A stretch of DNA of 64,000 nucleotides from Mycobacteroides sp. CBMA 271. Its GTDB lineage: Bacteria; Actinomycetota; Actinomycetes; Mycobacteriales; Mycobacteriaceae. Where the stretch lies: positions 372,001 through 436,000 of the forward strand of contig NZ_VTHB01000002.1 in the NCBI RefSeq assembly GCF_009729205.1, given 5' to 3'. Position 1 is the first letter of the stretch; each line of letters opens with the position of its first letter. Shown one piece after another: positions 45,486-53,421 of the stretch. The notes beneath the pieces were generated by a model, which saw only the letters and a program-made list of their open reading frames with translations, had not been told where the DNA came from and did no database searches. The translations under genes and the position numbers were made by a program.

Positions 45486-45908
45486 ATGACCGACGAGACG
45501 AGTACCGACACACCTACCACCCCCTCAACGCCTCCACCTGCACCGACGTCCCCTGGCGGACCACCCAAGCCCCCACCCACCAATGTCGGCTGGGCCGTGG
45601 CGGCCGTTGTCTTCTTCTGGCCGTTGGCCTTCAGCGCTTTCACCAATGCCCTGAACGTCACCCAGTTCTGGCTCACCGGGCAGTACGACCGCGCCCAGGA
45701 ATCCTCCGATCGTGCCAAGCTGCTCGGCAAGATCGCCCTGCTGACCGGCCTGGTACTGCTCTTCCTGTTCATCGCCGCGCGTATCGCCTGCGCCATCTGG
45801 TGGCACACACACGGTGGTGGTGGCGGTGGCGGACACCACGGCTGGGACCGCAGCGGTGACGACTGGGACGGCCCCGGCATGATGGGCCGCCCCGGCCGCG
45901 GCGACTAG
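45486..45908 (+). CDS. Dispanin/CD225-like two-span membrane protein
   Basis: A 140-residue protein. A proline/threonine-rich cytosolic N-terminus (1-33) is followed by a re-entrant or first hydrophobic stretch (VGWAVAAVVFFWPLAFSAFT). The conserved CD225-type loop NVTQFWLTGQYDRAQESSDRAK follows, then a second span (LTGLVLLFLFIAARIACAIW). The tail is Gly/His-rich (HTHGGGGGGGHHGWD) and could bind metal or be flexible. The family includes interferon-induced IFITM proteins and bacterial relatives of unknown role. It converges on the eis gene with overlapping stops. Confidence 0.78.
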   Translation: MTDETSTDTPTTPSTPPPAPTSPGGPPKPPPTNVGWAVAAVVFFWPLAFSAFTNALNVTQFWLTGQYDRAQESSDRAKLLGKIALLTGLVLLFLFIAARIACAIWWHTHGGGGGGGHHGWDRSGDDWDGPGMMGRPGRGD

Positions 45909-47140
45909 AAGTCGTCGGGCGCACTCGGTGCGACGGGCCAGCCGAACGCGATGGCGGCCCGTTGCACCGAGCCTGCCCGCAATTCGGTGACCAGACCGGC
46001 ACTGACCAGTACCTGCAGGCTGACGCCGCCCATGTAGATGGCGCCCAGATCGCGCACGGTCAACGCGATATCGGCTGCCTCCGTGGTGATTTCACAACGG
46101 GCATCGGTCAAACCACCACGCAGCCGGTACCGTCCGGAGTTCTCCGGCAAGAATTCGTCGGTCACCTCGAACACCAGGTCGACCTCGGCGGAGTATCGCC
46201 GCTGTGACAACGCCCGCGGAATGTCGAGCAAGCGCACCTGAATCGCGTCGCTCACCGCGCATTCCAGTGCCGAGTGGTTGGCCACCAGGTAGCGCAGCTC
46301 CTCATCGACGGCCGCCCCGTGATACTTGACCTTGCGAACCAGGTCCATATCCAACAAGTAGCGCCAGGTCCGTGCGTAGGCGCGGGGATTCGTCGCCAGC
46401 ACCTCCTGCACATGCAGCTCGCTGTTGGGGCCGGTGCCACCCCACTCGTGCTTCGGTCTGTAGATGGCGAATCCGCTGACGCTGCCATCGGATTCGTAAT
46501 GCAGGACGAAGCGGATCTTGCCCGAGTCCTTCTGTCGTTCCTCGTTGTCGAAGGTCCATGCATCCCACCACTCGCGCGAGCGCGACATCTGACCGGGCAG
46601 CGCCACAATCACCGCGTCGTAGACGGCCGGGGCCGTCGCCAGGAAGGTCTCCGAATCCACCTCCTCGAGCACGCCATCACCCAGGTCCACCCCGGGACGG
46701 AAGGCAAGCTCGCGCACCTGCCCGGATAGGGAGGCAGCCTCAATCGCAATGCCGTAACCAAATCGCCCGTAGATCAAGGCCTCCGATGCGAACAGCATCG
46801 CGAGTGCCTCACCGCGCAGGCGGATGTCGTCGAGCTGGTGACGCATCATCGCGGTCAAGAGCCCCTTGCGGCGATGGGTCGGCAACACCGTGACCGCGGT
46901 GACGGCAGCCACCGGTACGACGGCGCCGCCGGGCAGCACCACCTGACGGCTGAACGCACCCGCCGTCGACACCCACCGTTTTCCGTTGTGGAAGCCGATC
47001 ATGCGGTCCAGCTCGGTGAACTTGCGGGTGACCGCGATGTCGTCCTTCTGCAGGTCCTGCAGGAATACGGAATACGACGAGGTCATGTACGACTCGTAGT
47101 CGTCCTCATCTTGAATGGTGCGTAGGGTCAGTTCAGACAC
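45905..47140 (-). CDS. eis2: Eis-family N-acetyltransferase (Eis2-like)
   Basis: A 411-residue Eis protein with the usual tripartite layout: two GNAT domains and a C-terminal sterol-carrier-like region. The acetyl-CoA motif is VTAVTVLPTHRRKGLLTAMM (about residue 80). The catalytic tyrosine region lies about 40 residues on (ALIYGRFGYG), and the chain ends in phenylalanine (PDDF), whose carboxylate is the base in Eis enzymes. Eis proteins acetylate aminoglycosides and host or bacterial amines; M. abscessus Eis2 is a known contributor to amikacin/kanamycin tolerance under WhiB7 control. The name rests on remembered sequence and the mmpL3 neighbourhood. It starts at GTG; see promoter. Confidence 0.92.
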   Translation of the reverse strand: MSELTLRTIQDEDDYESYMTSSYSVFLQDLQKDDIAVTRKFTELDRMIGFHNGKRWVSTAGAFSRQVVLPGGAVVPVAAVTAVTVLPTHRRKGLLTAMMRHQLDDIRLRGEALAMLFASEALIYGRFGYGIAIEAASLSGQVRELAFRPGVDLGDGVLEEVDSETFLATAPAVYDAVIVALPGQMSRSREWWDAWTFDNEERQKDSGKIRFVLHYESDGSVSGFAIYRPKHEWGGTGPNSELHVQEVLATNPRAYARTWRYLLDMDLVRKVKYHGAAVDEELRYLVANHSALECAVSDAIQVRLLDIPRALSQRRYSAEVDLVFEVTDEFLPENSGRYRLRGGLTDARCEITTEAADIALTVRDLGAIYMGGVSLQVLVSAGLVTELRAGSVQRAAIAFGWPVAPSAPDDF

Positions 47141-47147
47141 ATACCCA

Positions 47148-47187
47148 TGTCTACCGTGCCATGCCGAGTGCTGTCACTTGAGTTTTC
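47148..47187 (-). promoter_or_regulatory. eis2 promoter: -10 TAGACA, -35 GTGACA, A/T box
   Basis: On the minus strand: A-rich GAAAACTCAA at 47178-47187, GTGACA at 47172-47177, an 18-base spacer, and TAGACA at 47148-47153. TAGACA is seven bases before the GTG start. An A/T box immediately upstream of a weak -35 is the layout of WhiB7-activated promoters; leaderless initiation is predicted. Confidence 0.5.
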
Positions 47188-47219
47188 GGTGTGCTGTGTT
47201 CGACGAGAGAGGAACCTCG

Positions 47220-47639
47220 GTGTGGACTGCCCCCGATGACGCCGCCATCACCCGGATTCTGCGCGAGACCAAGAGCATTGCCATCGTGGGCATCTCGGCC
47301 AATCCGGACCGGCCGAGCAACGGCGTCTACCGGTACCTCGCTGCACACAGCTCCTATCGCATTTTCCTGGTGAATCCGACCATCTCGGAACTGGACGGCC
47401 AGACCGTCTACCCCAGCCTCGAGGCGCTGCCGGAAACACCCGATCTGGTGGATGTGTTCCGTCGCCGCGAAGAACTGGCGGGTATCACTCGGGAGGCCAT
47501 CGACATCGGCGCGCGCACGCTCTGGTTCCAGCTCGACCTCGTCGACATCGAGGCAGCCGACAAGGCGGCCGACGCCGGTCTGCAGGTCGTCATGGACCGG
47601 TGCACCGAGATCGAATTCGCGCGTATCAGTTCGCACTAG
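47220..47639 (+). CDS. CoA-binding Rossmann protein (YccU type)
   Basis: A 139-residue protein with a single CoA-binding Rossmann domain. The N-terminal glycine motif SIAIVGISANPDRPSNGVYRYL and the later ELDGQTVYPSLEALPETPDLVDVFRRRE are diagnostic. ARTLWFQLD and the ending AGLQVVMDRCTEIE are the conserved cysteine-containing tail that holds the pantetheine. Function is unknown, possibly CoA-thiol redox. GTG at 47220 is chosen because AGAGAGGAA precedes it; the longer frame to 47115 overlaps the eis2 promoter. It is divergent from eis2. Confidence 0.88.
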   Translation: MWTAPDDAAITRILRETKSIAIVGISANPDRPSNGVYRYLAAHSSYRIFLVNPTISELDGQTVYPSLEALPETPDLVDVFRRREELAGITREAIDIGARTLWFQLDLVDIEAADKAADAGLQVVMDRCTEIEFARISSH

Positions 47640-48349
47640 CTTTCGGTGGCCCGCGCGCCGATGCGGTCGATCGGCGCGATGTTGTCGACGAGCCAGCGGC
47701 CGTCTCGCTTAGCAAGCGTCATCCGCAGCGCCAAGATCGCGTCCGCTGGTTGCGTCTTCGCTGCGGTGCTCGTGCGCCGCACCAGAGTGGCCGCGACCGC
47801 GGACTCGGGACCCATCGCCTCCAAGCCCACCGAGATGATCTCGCCCTTCTGCGAGATCCCCTTGGCCTTCAGTTCGGCGGTGGCCCGGTCGAAATCACGG
47901 CTGAAGGACTGGGCCTGCCCCGGGGTCATCTGCTCGGTGGCCTTACGCACATAGGTATCCGGGCTGTCGGGGGTGTAGTTCACCACCGCCTCGGCCACCG
48001 TCCCAACGACATCGGTCACGGCCGATCGATCCGAGTTCCCCGCGCGATCAGGCACCGTCCAGTCTTGGTATCCCACGATCGCGACGGCCACCACGGCAGC
48101 GGTCGCCAGGGCCGCGATTCCGGTACGCAGGCCCGGACCATCGTCATCCGTGCCGACGGTGACCGAATCACGGCGGGCCAGGTAGGCGTTCACCGCGACA
48201 CCCTGGGCGATTAGCAGACACGCGGCCGTACACACCACCACCCACCAGGTCGGCCAGCCCAGGATCACCCCGAGCGCCACGATCCCGAGCACAGTCACCA
48301 ACGGAGCCAGTACGTCAAAGAGGATGACGCGCACAACATTCCGGCTCAT
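47636..48349 (-). CDS. Mce-associated-type membrane protein
   Basis: A 237-residue protein. Two or three N-terminal hydrophobic segments (MSRNVVRVILFDVLAPLVTV, then WWVVVCTAACLLIAQGVAV, and TGIAALATAAVVAVAIVG) precede a folded NTF2-like extracytoplasmic domain (about 120-237). That domain has DVVGTVAEAVVNYTPDSP and LVRRTSTAAKTQPADAILAL, the pattern of Mce-associated (Mas/Mam) proteins. No mce operon is in the window. Order and type match the Rv0199/Rv0200 positions next to zmp1. ATG at 48349; the upstream frame to 48436 includes the dispersed repeat and is not used. Its stop overlaps that of the CoA-binding gene. Confidence 0.76.
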   Translation of the reverse strand: MSRNVVRVILFDVLAPLVTVLGIVALGVILGWPTWWVVVCTAACLLIAQGVAVNAYLARRDSVTVGTDDDGPGLRTGIAALATAAVVAVAIVGYQDWTVPDRAGNSDRSAVTDVVGTVAEAVVNYTPDSPDTYVRKATEQMTPGQAQSFSRDFDRATAELKAKGISQKGEIISVGLEAMGPESAVAATLVRRTSTAAKTQPADAILALRMTLAKRDGRWLVDNIAPIDRIGARATES

Positions 48350-48360
48350 CAGAAACCACG

Positions 48361-48383
48361 CTCTTCGCGCAAGCGGCTCATCG
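48361..48383 (-). repeat. Dispersed repeat copy 2
   Basis: The + strand reads CTCTTCGCGCAAGCGGCTCA followed by TCG. It spans the intergenic gap between two Mce-associated-type genes and includes the stop of the upstream one. It is identical to copy 1. Confidence 0.7.
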
Positions 48384-48944
48384 CAGAATCTCCAGCCCCG
48401 TGACCAGCAGCTGGTCGCCCACCTTGGACACCGCAAGCCGCAGGTACCACGGGTTGACCTTCGCGGGCGCCTTCGCGGCTCGGGTCACCGAGGTTGCCAC
48501 CACCATCACACGGTCGGTCCGCTCCGCCGACGGCAGGTCCACATCAGCATCCCCATCCGGTCGCCGCTCCGCACTCTGCCTTTCCAACGCCACTGAGTCG
48601 ATCTCGCCAGCGGCCTCGGTGTCGAGGGCCCGCGCCAACTGCACGAATCCGGCGATGGTCTGCCCCAGCTCATCGCTAAGCCGGCCAGCCGCGCCGTCCC
48701 GCAAGGTCTGGACGCTGGCCTCGACATTGCCCTTGTTCATATTGATCAAGGTGTTGACCCAGCTCACAGCGGTATCGAGTACACGTGAGTCGTACCGATC
48801 CCGGACCACCTGGCTGCGATGCCCGGTGACGATCAGAACCGAAAGCACCAGCGCGACAACCGCGATCACCCCGAGAAGCGCCGACATCAGGCCGTAGCGA
48901 GAGATGACGGGGCCGTCTTGCGGCACCGGGGCGTCTTTGCTCAC
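48378..48944 (-). CDS. Mce-associated-type single-span protein
   Basis: A 188-residue protein with one N-terminal span (GLMSALLGVIAVVALVLSVL, about 18-37) and an extracytoplasmic NTF2-like domain. SRVLDTAVSWVNTLINMNKGN and a C-terminal WYLRLAVSKVGDQLLVTGLE strand pattern match Mce-associated proteins, which stabilise lipid importers. GTG start at 48944. It lies 28 bases upstream of the next Mce-associated-type gene on the same strand; together they form an operon divergent from the M13 peptidase gene. Confidence 0.75.
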   Translation of the reverse strand: MSKDAPVPQDGPVISRYGLMSALLGVIAVVALVLSVLIVTGHRSQVVRDRYDSRVLDTAVSWVNTLINMNKGNVEASVQTLRDGAAGRLSDELGQTIAGFVQLARALDTEAAGEIDSVALERQSAERRPDGDADVDLPSAERTDRVMVVATSVTRAAKAPAKVNPWYLRLAVSKVGDQLLVTGLEILR

Positions 48945-48980
48945 GGCCCTCACCCTAGCGACCCATGCCACCATGGACGG

Positions 48981-50963
48981 GTGACGACAGAATCAGTGCT
49001 GCCAAAATCCGGGATCGACCTGGGCTACCGCGACGAATCCATCCGCCCGCAGGATGACCTGTTCGGCCACGTCAACGGACGCTGGCTCGCCGACTACGCC
49101 ATTCCGGCCGACCGTGCCGTCGATGGGGCGTTCCGGACCCTGTTTGACCGCGCCGAGGAGCAGGTGCGCGAGATCATCACCGAGACGGCCGAGTCGGGCG
49201 CACCAGAGGGCACCGAGTCGCAGAAGATCGGTGACCTGTTCGCCAGCTTCATGGACACCGAAACCGTGGCGCGCGTCGGCCTGGCACCGCTGCAGGAGGA
49301 GCTGAACCGGATCGTCTCGGCGCCGGACGCCACGGCCCTGGCCGCCGTCATGGGCGCACTTCAGCGGGCCGGGGTCGGCAGCGGCGTGGCCTGCTACGTG
49401 GACACCGACGCCAAAAACTCCTCGCGCTATCTGCTGCACGTCAGCCAGTCCGGCCTCGGACTGCCCGACGAGTCGTACTACCGCGAGGAGCAGCATGCGG
49501 CGACGCGGGATGCCTACCGCGCCCACATCGCGGCCATGCTCACGCTGGTCTACGGCGACGAGGACCACGCCGATGCCTCCGCGCGGATCGTGGCGCTGGA
49601 AACCAAAATTGCGGCGGCGCACTGGGACGTGGTGAAGAGGCGCGACGCCGAGCTGAGCTACAACTTGGTGAAGTTCGTCGAACTGGAGCACACCGCACCC
49701 GGGTTTGATTGGGACGGCTGGATTTCCGGGCTCGGTGCCACCACCGGCCAAGTCACCGAACTGGTGGTGCGGCAGCCCGATTATCTGACCGCGTTCGCCG
49801 GACTCTGGGCATCAGAGTCGTTGAGCGACTGGAAGCAGTGGGCCAGCTGGCGGTTGGTGTGTGCCCGTGCGCCATACCTCACCGAACCATTAGTGGCCGA
49901 GAACTTTGATTTCTACGGCCGCGCACTGTCGGGTACCGAGCAGATCCGTGACCGCTGGAAACGCGGTGTCGCGGTGGTCGAGTCGCTACTCGGCGAGGCC
50001 GTGGGACAGCTCTATGTCACGCGCCACTTCCCACCGAACGCCAAGGCGCGCATGGAGGTTCTCGTCGAGAACCTACGCGAGGCCTATCGCGTCAGCATCA
50101 CCGACTTGGCGTGGATGACGCCGGAGACCCGCGAGCGGGCCCTGCAGAAACTCGATAAGTTCACCCCGAAGATCGGCTACCCGGCGACCTGGCGTGACTA
50201 CTCGACGATCGCCATCCGCCGCGGCGACCTCTTGGGCAATGTCCGGCGCTCCACGGCCGCCGAATGCGACCGCGGCCTCGCCAAGCTCGCCGGTCCGGTC
50301 GATCGCGACGAGTGGTTCATGACCCCGCAGACGGTCAACGCCTACTACAACCCCGGCATGAACGAAATAGTGTTCCCGGCAGCCATCTTGCAGCCGCCGT
50401 TCTTCGACGCCGACGCCGACGACGCCGCCAACTACGGAGGCATCGGCGCCGTCATCGGCCATGAGATCGGCCACGGCTTCGACGACCAGGGCTCCAAGTA
50501 CGACGGTGACGGCAATCTGGTCAACTGGTGGACCGACACTGACCGCGACGAATTCGGGCTACGGACAAAGGCTTTGATCAAGCAGTACGACGAGTTCGTG
50601 CCCCGCGAGTTGTCCGATCAGCATGTCAACGGCGCGTTCACCGTGGGCGAGAACATCGGCGATCTGGGCGGTCTCTCGATCGCCCTACTCGCCTACGAGA
50701 TCTCGTTGGGCGGCAAGCCCGCTCCGGTAATCGACGGGCTTACCGGAGCGCAACGCGTGTTCTTCGGCTGGGCGCAGGTGTGGCGAACGAAAGCCCGTGA
50801 AGCTGAGGCTATTCGTCGCCTGTCGGTGGATCCGCACTCACCACCGGAGTTCCGCTGCAACGGTGTGGTGCGCAACATCGACGCGTTCTACAAGGCCTTT
50901 GAGCTCACCGCCGAGGATGAGCTGTTCCTGGAAGCCGATCAGCGCGTACGCATCTGGAGTTGA
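48981..50963 (+). CDS. zmp1: M13-family zinc metallopeptidase (Zmp1)
   Basis: A 660-residue neprilysin-family enzyme, close to the M. tuberculosis Zmp1 length. The zinc site HEIGH is at residues 494-498 within VIGHEIGHGFDDQG. The third ligand Glu557 lies in GENIGDLGGL with the conserved Asp561. NAYYNPGMNEIVFPAAIL is the M13 substrate-binding segment. Zmp1 cleaves small peptides and affects host inflammasome signalling in M. tuberculosis. No signal peptide is apparent, as for mycobacterial homologues. GTG at 48981 is selected by family length. A strong terminator follows ten bases after the stop. Confidence 0.95.
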   Translation: MTTESVLPKSGIDLGYRDESIRPQDDLFGHVNGRWLADYAIPADRAVDGAFRTLFDRAEEQVREIITETAESGAPEGTESQKIGDLFASFMDTETVARVGLAPLQEELNRIVSAPDATALAAVMGALQRAGVGSGVACYVDTDAKNSSRYLLHVSQSGLGLPDESYYREEQHAATRDAYRAHIAAMLTLVYGDEDHADASARIVALETKIAAAHWDVVKRRDAELSYNLVKFVELEHTAPGFDWDGWISGLGATTGQVTELVVRQPDYLTAFAGLWASESLSDWKQWASWRLVCARAPYLTEPLVAENFDFYGRALSGTEQIRDRWKRGVAVVESLLGEAVGQLYVTRHFPPNAKARMEVLVENLREAYRVSITDLAWMTPETRERALQKLDKFTPKIGYPATWRDYSTIAIRRGDLLGNVRRSTAAECDRGLAKLAGPVDRDEWFMTPQTVNAYYNPGMNEIVFPAAILQPPFFDADADDAANYGGIGAVIGHEIGHGFDDQGSKYDGDGNLVNWWTDTDRDEFGLRTKALIKQYDEFVPRELSDQHVNGAFTVGENIGDLGGLSIALLAYEISLGGKPAPVIDGLTGAQRVFFGWAQVWRTKAREAEAIRRLSVDPHSPPEFRCNGVVRNIDAFYKAFELTAEDELFLEADQRVRIWS

Positions 50964-50973
50964 TCTCTCGCAA

Positions 50974-51010
50974 CGAGAAAACCCCCGGCCATCGGTCGGG
51001 GGTTTTCTCG
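50974..51010. terminator. Bidirectional intrinsic terminator
   Basis: A 14-bp perfect stem, CGAGAAAACCCCCG with its complement and a 9-base loop, gives T-rich runs on the descending arm in both orientations. It separates the convergent zmp1 and L,D-transpeptidase genes. Confidence 0.9.
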
Positions 51011-51024
51011 TACTGCGCCGGAGT

Positions 51025-52035
51025 TTAGAAGCGCTGCCAGTCGTCGTATCCGTCGTAGTCCTTGTACGGACCGCCGGGCGAATTCTTCACGATCACCGGG
51101 TCACCGGGATGTGACTGGTTGAAGTACCACGTGGCGTTGTCGGTGCTCAGGTTGATGCAGCCATGGCTGGTATCACTTTTACCCTGCTGGCCGACTGACC
51201 ACGGCGCACCGTGGACAAAGATGCCCGAGTTGGACAACCGGGTAGCCCAGTAGACATCGAGCTTGTAGCCCTCGGCCGAATTGACGGGCACCCCATAGGT
51301 CGACGAGTCCATCACCATCTTCTGGAACTTCTCGCTGACGTAATACGTGCCGTTCTTGGTCTCGTGCTTCTTATCGTGCTTGCCCATCGACATAGGCATG
51401 GTGCGCTCCACGACGCCGTTGCGCGTCACCGTCATCGTGTAGGTGGCATCGTCGACGGTGGACACGAAGGCATCACCGACCTTGAAGCTCCACTTGGTCC
51501 CACCGGCATTCACGTTCACATCGGTGTTCGCGGGCCAGAACTGTGTGGGCTTCCAGCGCAGCTGCTGGTCGGTGTACCAGTAGAAGTATCCCGGCACGGC
51601 CTTCGAGGTGGTGATCTTCACGGCGGCCTCGGCGGCCTTCTTGTCCGTCACCGGAGCAGCGAAGACAATCGTCACCGGTTGGGCCACACCGACGACGTCA
51701 CCATTGTTGGGCGAGTTCTTGAGAAGCCCCACCGGCAGCGGCGGTACATCTCCGGTGGGAGGTGCCCCAGCCCCGGGCGGCGGGGTTGTCGGTGCCGGCG
51801 GAGCAGGCGGAACCTCGCCGGGAGGCGGAGCGTCCGGCGGCGGCAGTTCCCACGGCGGCGGCGGGGGCGGCGGAAGTTCGACGGGTGGGGGCGGTGGGGG
51901 CGCCGGCTCTTCAATACCCGGATTGCCTGGATCATCCGGGTCTGCGAGCGCAGGAACTACTCCGGCACCCAAGAGTCCAACGACACAGACGCCGCTGACG
52001 AGGGCGCGCCTGGACCAACGAGTTACGAGATGCAT
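51025..52035 (-). CDS. L,D-transpeptidase with proline-rich N-terminus
   Basis: A 336-residue exported enzyme. A signal peptide (about 1-31, ending PALA) is followed by a very proline-rich linker (about 37-100, up to seven prolines in a row), an Ig-like domain (about 105-185) and the YkuD catalytic domain. The active-site motif GIFVHGAPWS continues to SDTSHGCINLS; the cysteine and two histidines are the catalytic set. It forms 3-3 cross-links in peptidoglycan and is a carbapenem target. Position near zmp1 matches the Rv0192-type enzyme. The ATG at 52035 is preferred over GTG 52053 because AGGAG lies five bases upstream. Confidence 0.93.
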   Translation of the reverse strand: MHLVTRWSRRALVSGVCVVGLLGAGVVPALADPDDPGNPGIEEPAPPPPPPVELPPPPPPPWELPPPDAPPPGEVPPAPPAPTTPPPGAGAPPTGDVPPLPVGLLKNSPNNGDVVGVAQPVTIVFAAPVTDKKAAEAAVKITTSKAVPGYFYWYTDQQLRWKPTQFWPANTDVNVNAGGTKWSFKVGDAFVSTVDDATYTMTVTRNGVVERTMPMSMGKHDKKHETKNGTYYVSEKFQKMVMDSSTYGVPVNSAEGYKLDVYWATRLSNSGIFVHGAPWSVGQQGKSDTSHGCINLSTDNATWYFNQSHPGDPVIVKNSPGGPYKDYDGYDDWQRF

Positions 52036-52260
52036 GCTCACTCCTGTAGACACGACACATCCAGTGTGTCATAGGCTCCGTCGCCACCAGGCAACTCAAT
52101 GTTTCATCGGTTCGCGAAAATCGCCCTTGACCAGGCGTTATCGGCGTTGATTAGAAATGGTCACATTCATAACCCCGTGGGGGTACCTGCCACTACGAGC
52201 CTTCCAGCGGAGTGCCAGGGGATTCCCAGGTCACCCACTCAGCTAAGTACTCGTGCCAGG

Positions 52261-53421
52261 TTACCGGCTCAGCGAACGGGCAATGAGCATGAGCTGCACC
52301 TCGCTCGTACCCTCGCCGATCTCCAGGATCTTGCTGTCGCGGTATTGGCGGGCGACCGGCGACTCGTTCATAAATCCCGCTCCCCCGAAAATCTGGGTGG
52401 CATCGCGGGCGTTATCCATGGCGGCCTCACTGGCCATCAGTTTGGCGATCGAGGCCTCGGTCTTGAACGATTTTCCGGCCAGCAGCAGGGCAGCCGCGTG
52501 GTAGTAGGCCAGCCGGGCGGCGTGTGCGCGGGCCTGCATCCTGGCGATCTTGAACGAGACCGACTGGTAGTCGATGATCGCGCTGCCGAAGGCCGGGCGG
52601 TTGCGTGCATACCGCAGGCTCTCGTCGACGCATCCCTGAGCGGCACCGGTTGCGACCGCCGCGATGGCGATCCGCCCCTCGTCGAGGATCCGAAGGAATC
52701 CCGCGTATCCACGGCCTCGCTCCCCCAACAGATTCTCATAGGGCACCCGCACGTCGTCGAAGCTCAGCGGATGCGTGTCCGAGGCATGCCATCCGACCTT
52801 GTCGTAGCCCGGCTCGACCGTGAATCCCGGTGTGCCGCTGGGTACGTGAATGATAGAGATCTCGGGCGACCCATCCGCGGCGCGCCCGGTCACCGCCGCG
52901 ACACCCACCACGGCGGTGATGTCGGTCCCCGAGTTGGTGATGAATGCTTTGGAGCCGTTGATCACCCAGCTGTCGTCGTCCTCGACGGCACGGGTGCGAA
53001 TCGACCCCGGTATGTCGGTACCTCCACCGGCTTCGGTCAAACCGAAGGCGGCCAGCCGGTTTCCGGTTGTCAGCTCGGGAAGCCAGCGCTGCTTCTGCTC
53101 CTCGCTCCCGAATCTGTAGATCGGCATGGTGCCCAGCGAGACGCCCGCCTCCAGGGTGATCGCCACACTCTGATCGACCCGGGCCAGTTCCTCCAAGGTC
53201 AGGCAGAGGGCAAAGTAGTCGCCACCCATGCCGCCGTACTCCTCGGGGAAGGGCAGACCGAACAGCCCCATCTCGCCCATCTGGGCCACCACCGCATACG
53301 GGAAGGTCTTGGTTGCGTCGTGGTGCGCGGCGACCGGGGCCACTACCGAATTGGCAAATTCCTCAACGGTTTTGCGTAGCGAGTTGTACTCATCGGGTAG
53401 TTCTGCGGTACTAAATGTCAT
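52261..53421 (-). CDS. Acyl-CoA dehydrogenase (FadE19-like)
   Basis: A 386-residue FAD enzyme. FGLTEAGGGTDIPG and the WVINGSKAFITNSGTDI segment bind FAD and substrate, and RNRPAFGSAIIDYQSVSFKI is the family's arginine segment. The catalytic Glu appears in the canonical place (KILEIGEGTSEVQ), unlike classical isovaleryl-CoA dehydrogenases, where this position is Gly-Ala. It probably oxidises a short branched acyl-CoA from leucine, isoleucine or valine. It overlaps the carboxylase alpha-subunit gene by ATGA, so it belongs to the branched-chain operon. Confidence 0.92.
   Translation of the reverse strand: MTFSTAELPDEYNSLRKTVEEFANSVVAPVAAHHDATKTFPYAVVAQMGEMGLFGLPFPEEYGGMGGDYFALCLTLEELARVDQSVAITLEAGVSLGTMPIYRFGSEEQKQRWLPELTTGNRLAAFGLTEAGGGTDIPGSIRTRAVEDDDSWVINGSKAFITNSGTDITAVVGVAAVTGRAADGSPEISIIHVPSGTPGFTVEPGYDKVGWHASDTHPLSFDDVRVPYENLLGERGRGYAGFLRILDEGRIAIAAVATGAAQGCVDESLRYARNRPAFGSAIIDYQSVSFKIARMQARAHAARLAYYHAAALLLAGKSFKTEASIAKLMASEAAMDNARDATQIFGGAGFMNESPVARQYRDSKILEIGEGTSEVQLMLIARSLSR

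Noticed and set aside
51672..51935. Possible alternative protein in the proline-rich L,D-transpeptidase linker
   Set aside because: It is a frame-shifted shadow of the CCG-rich repeat, not an independent gene.
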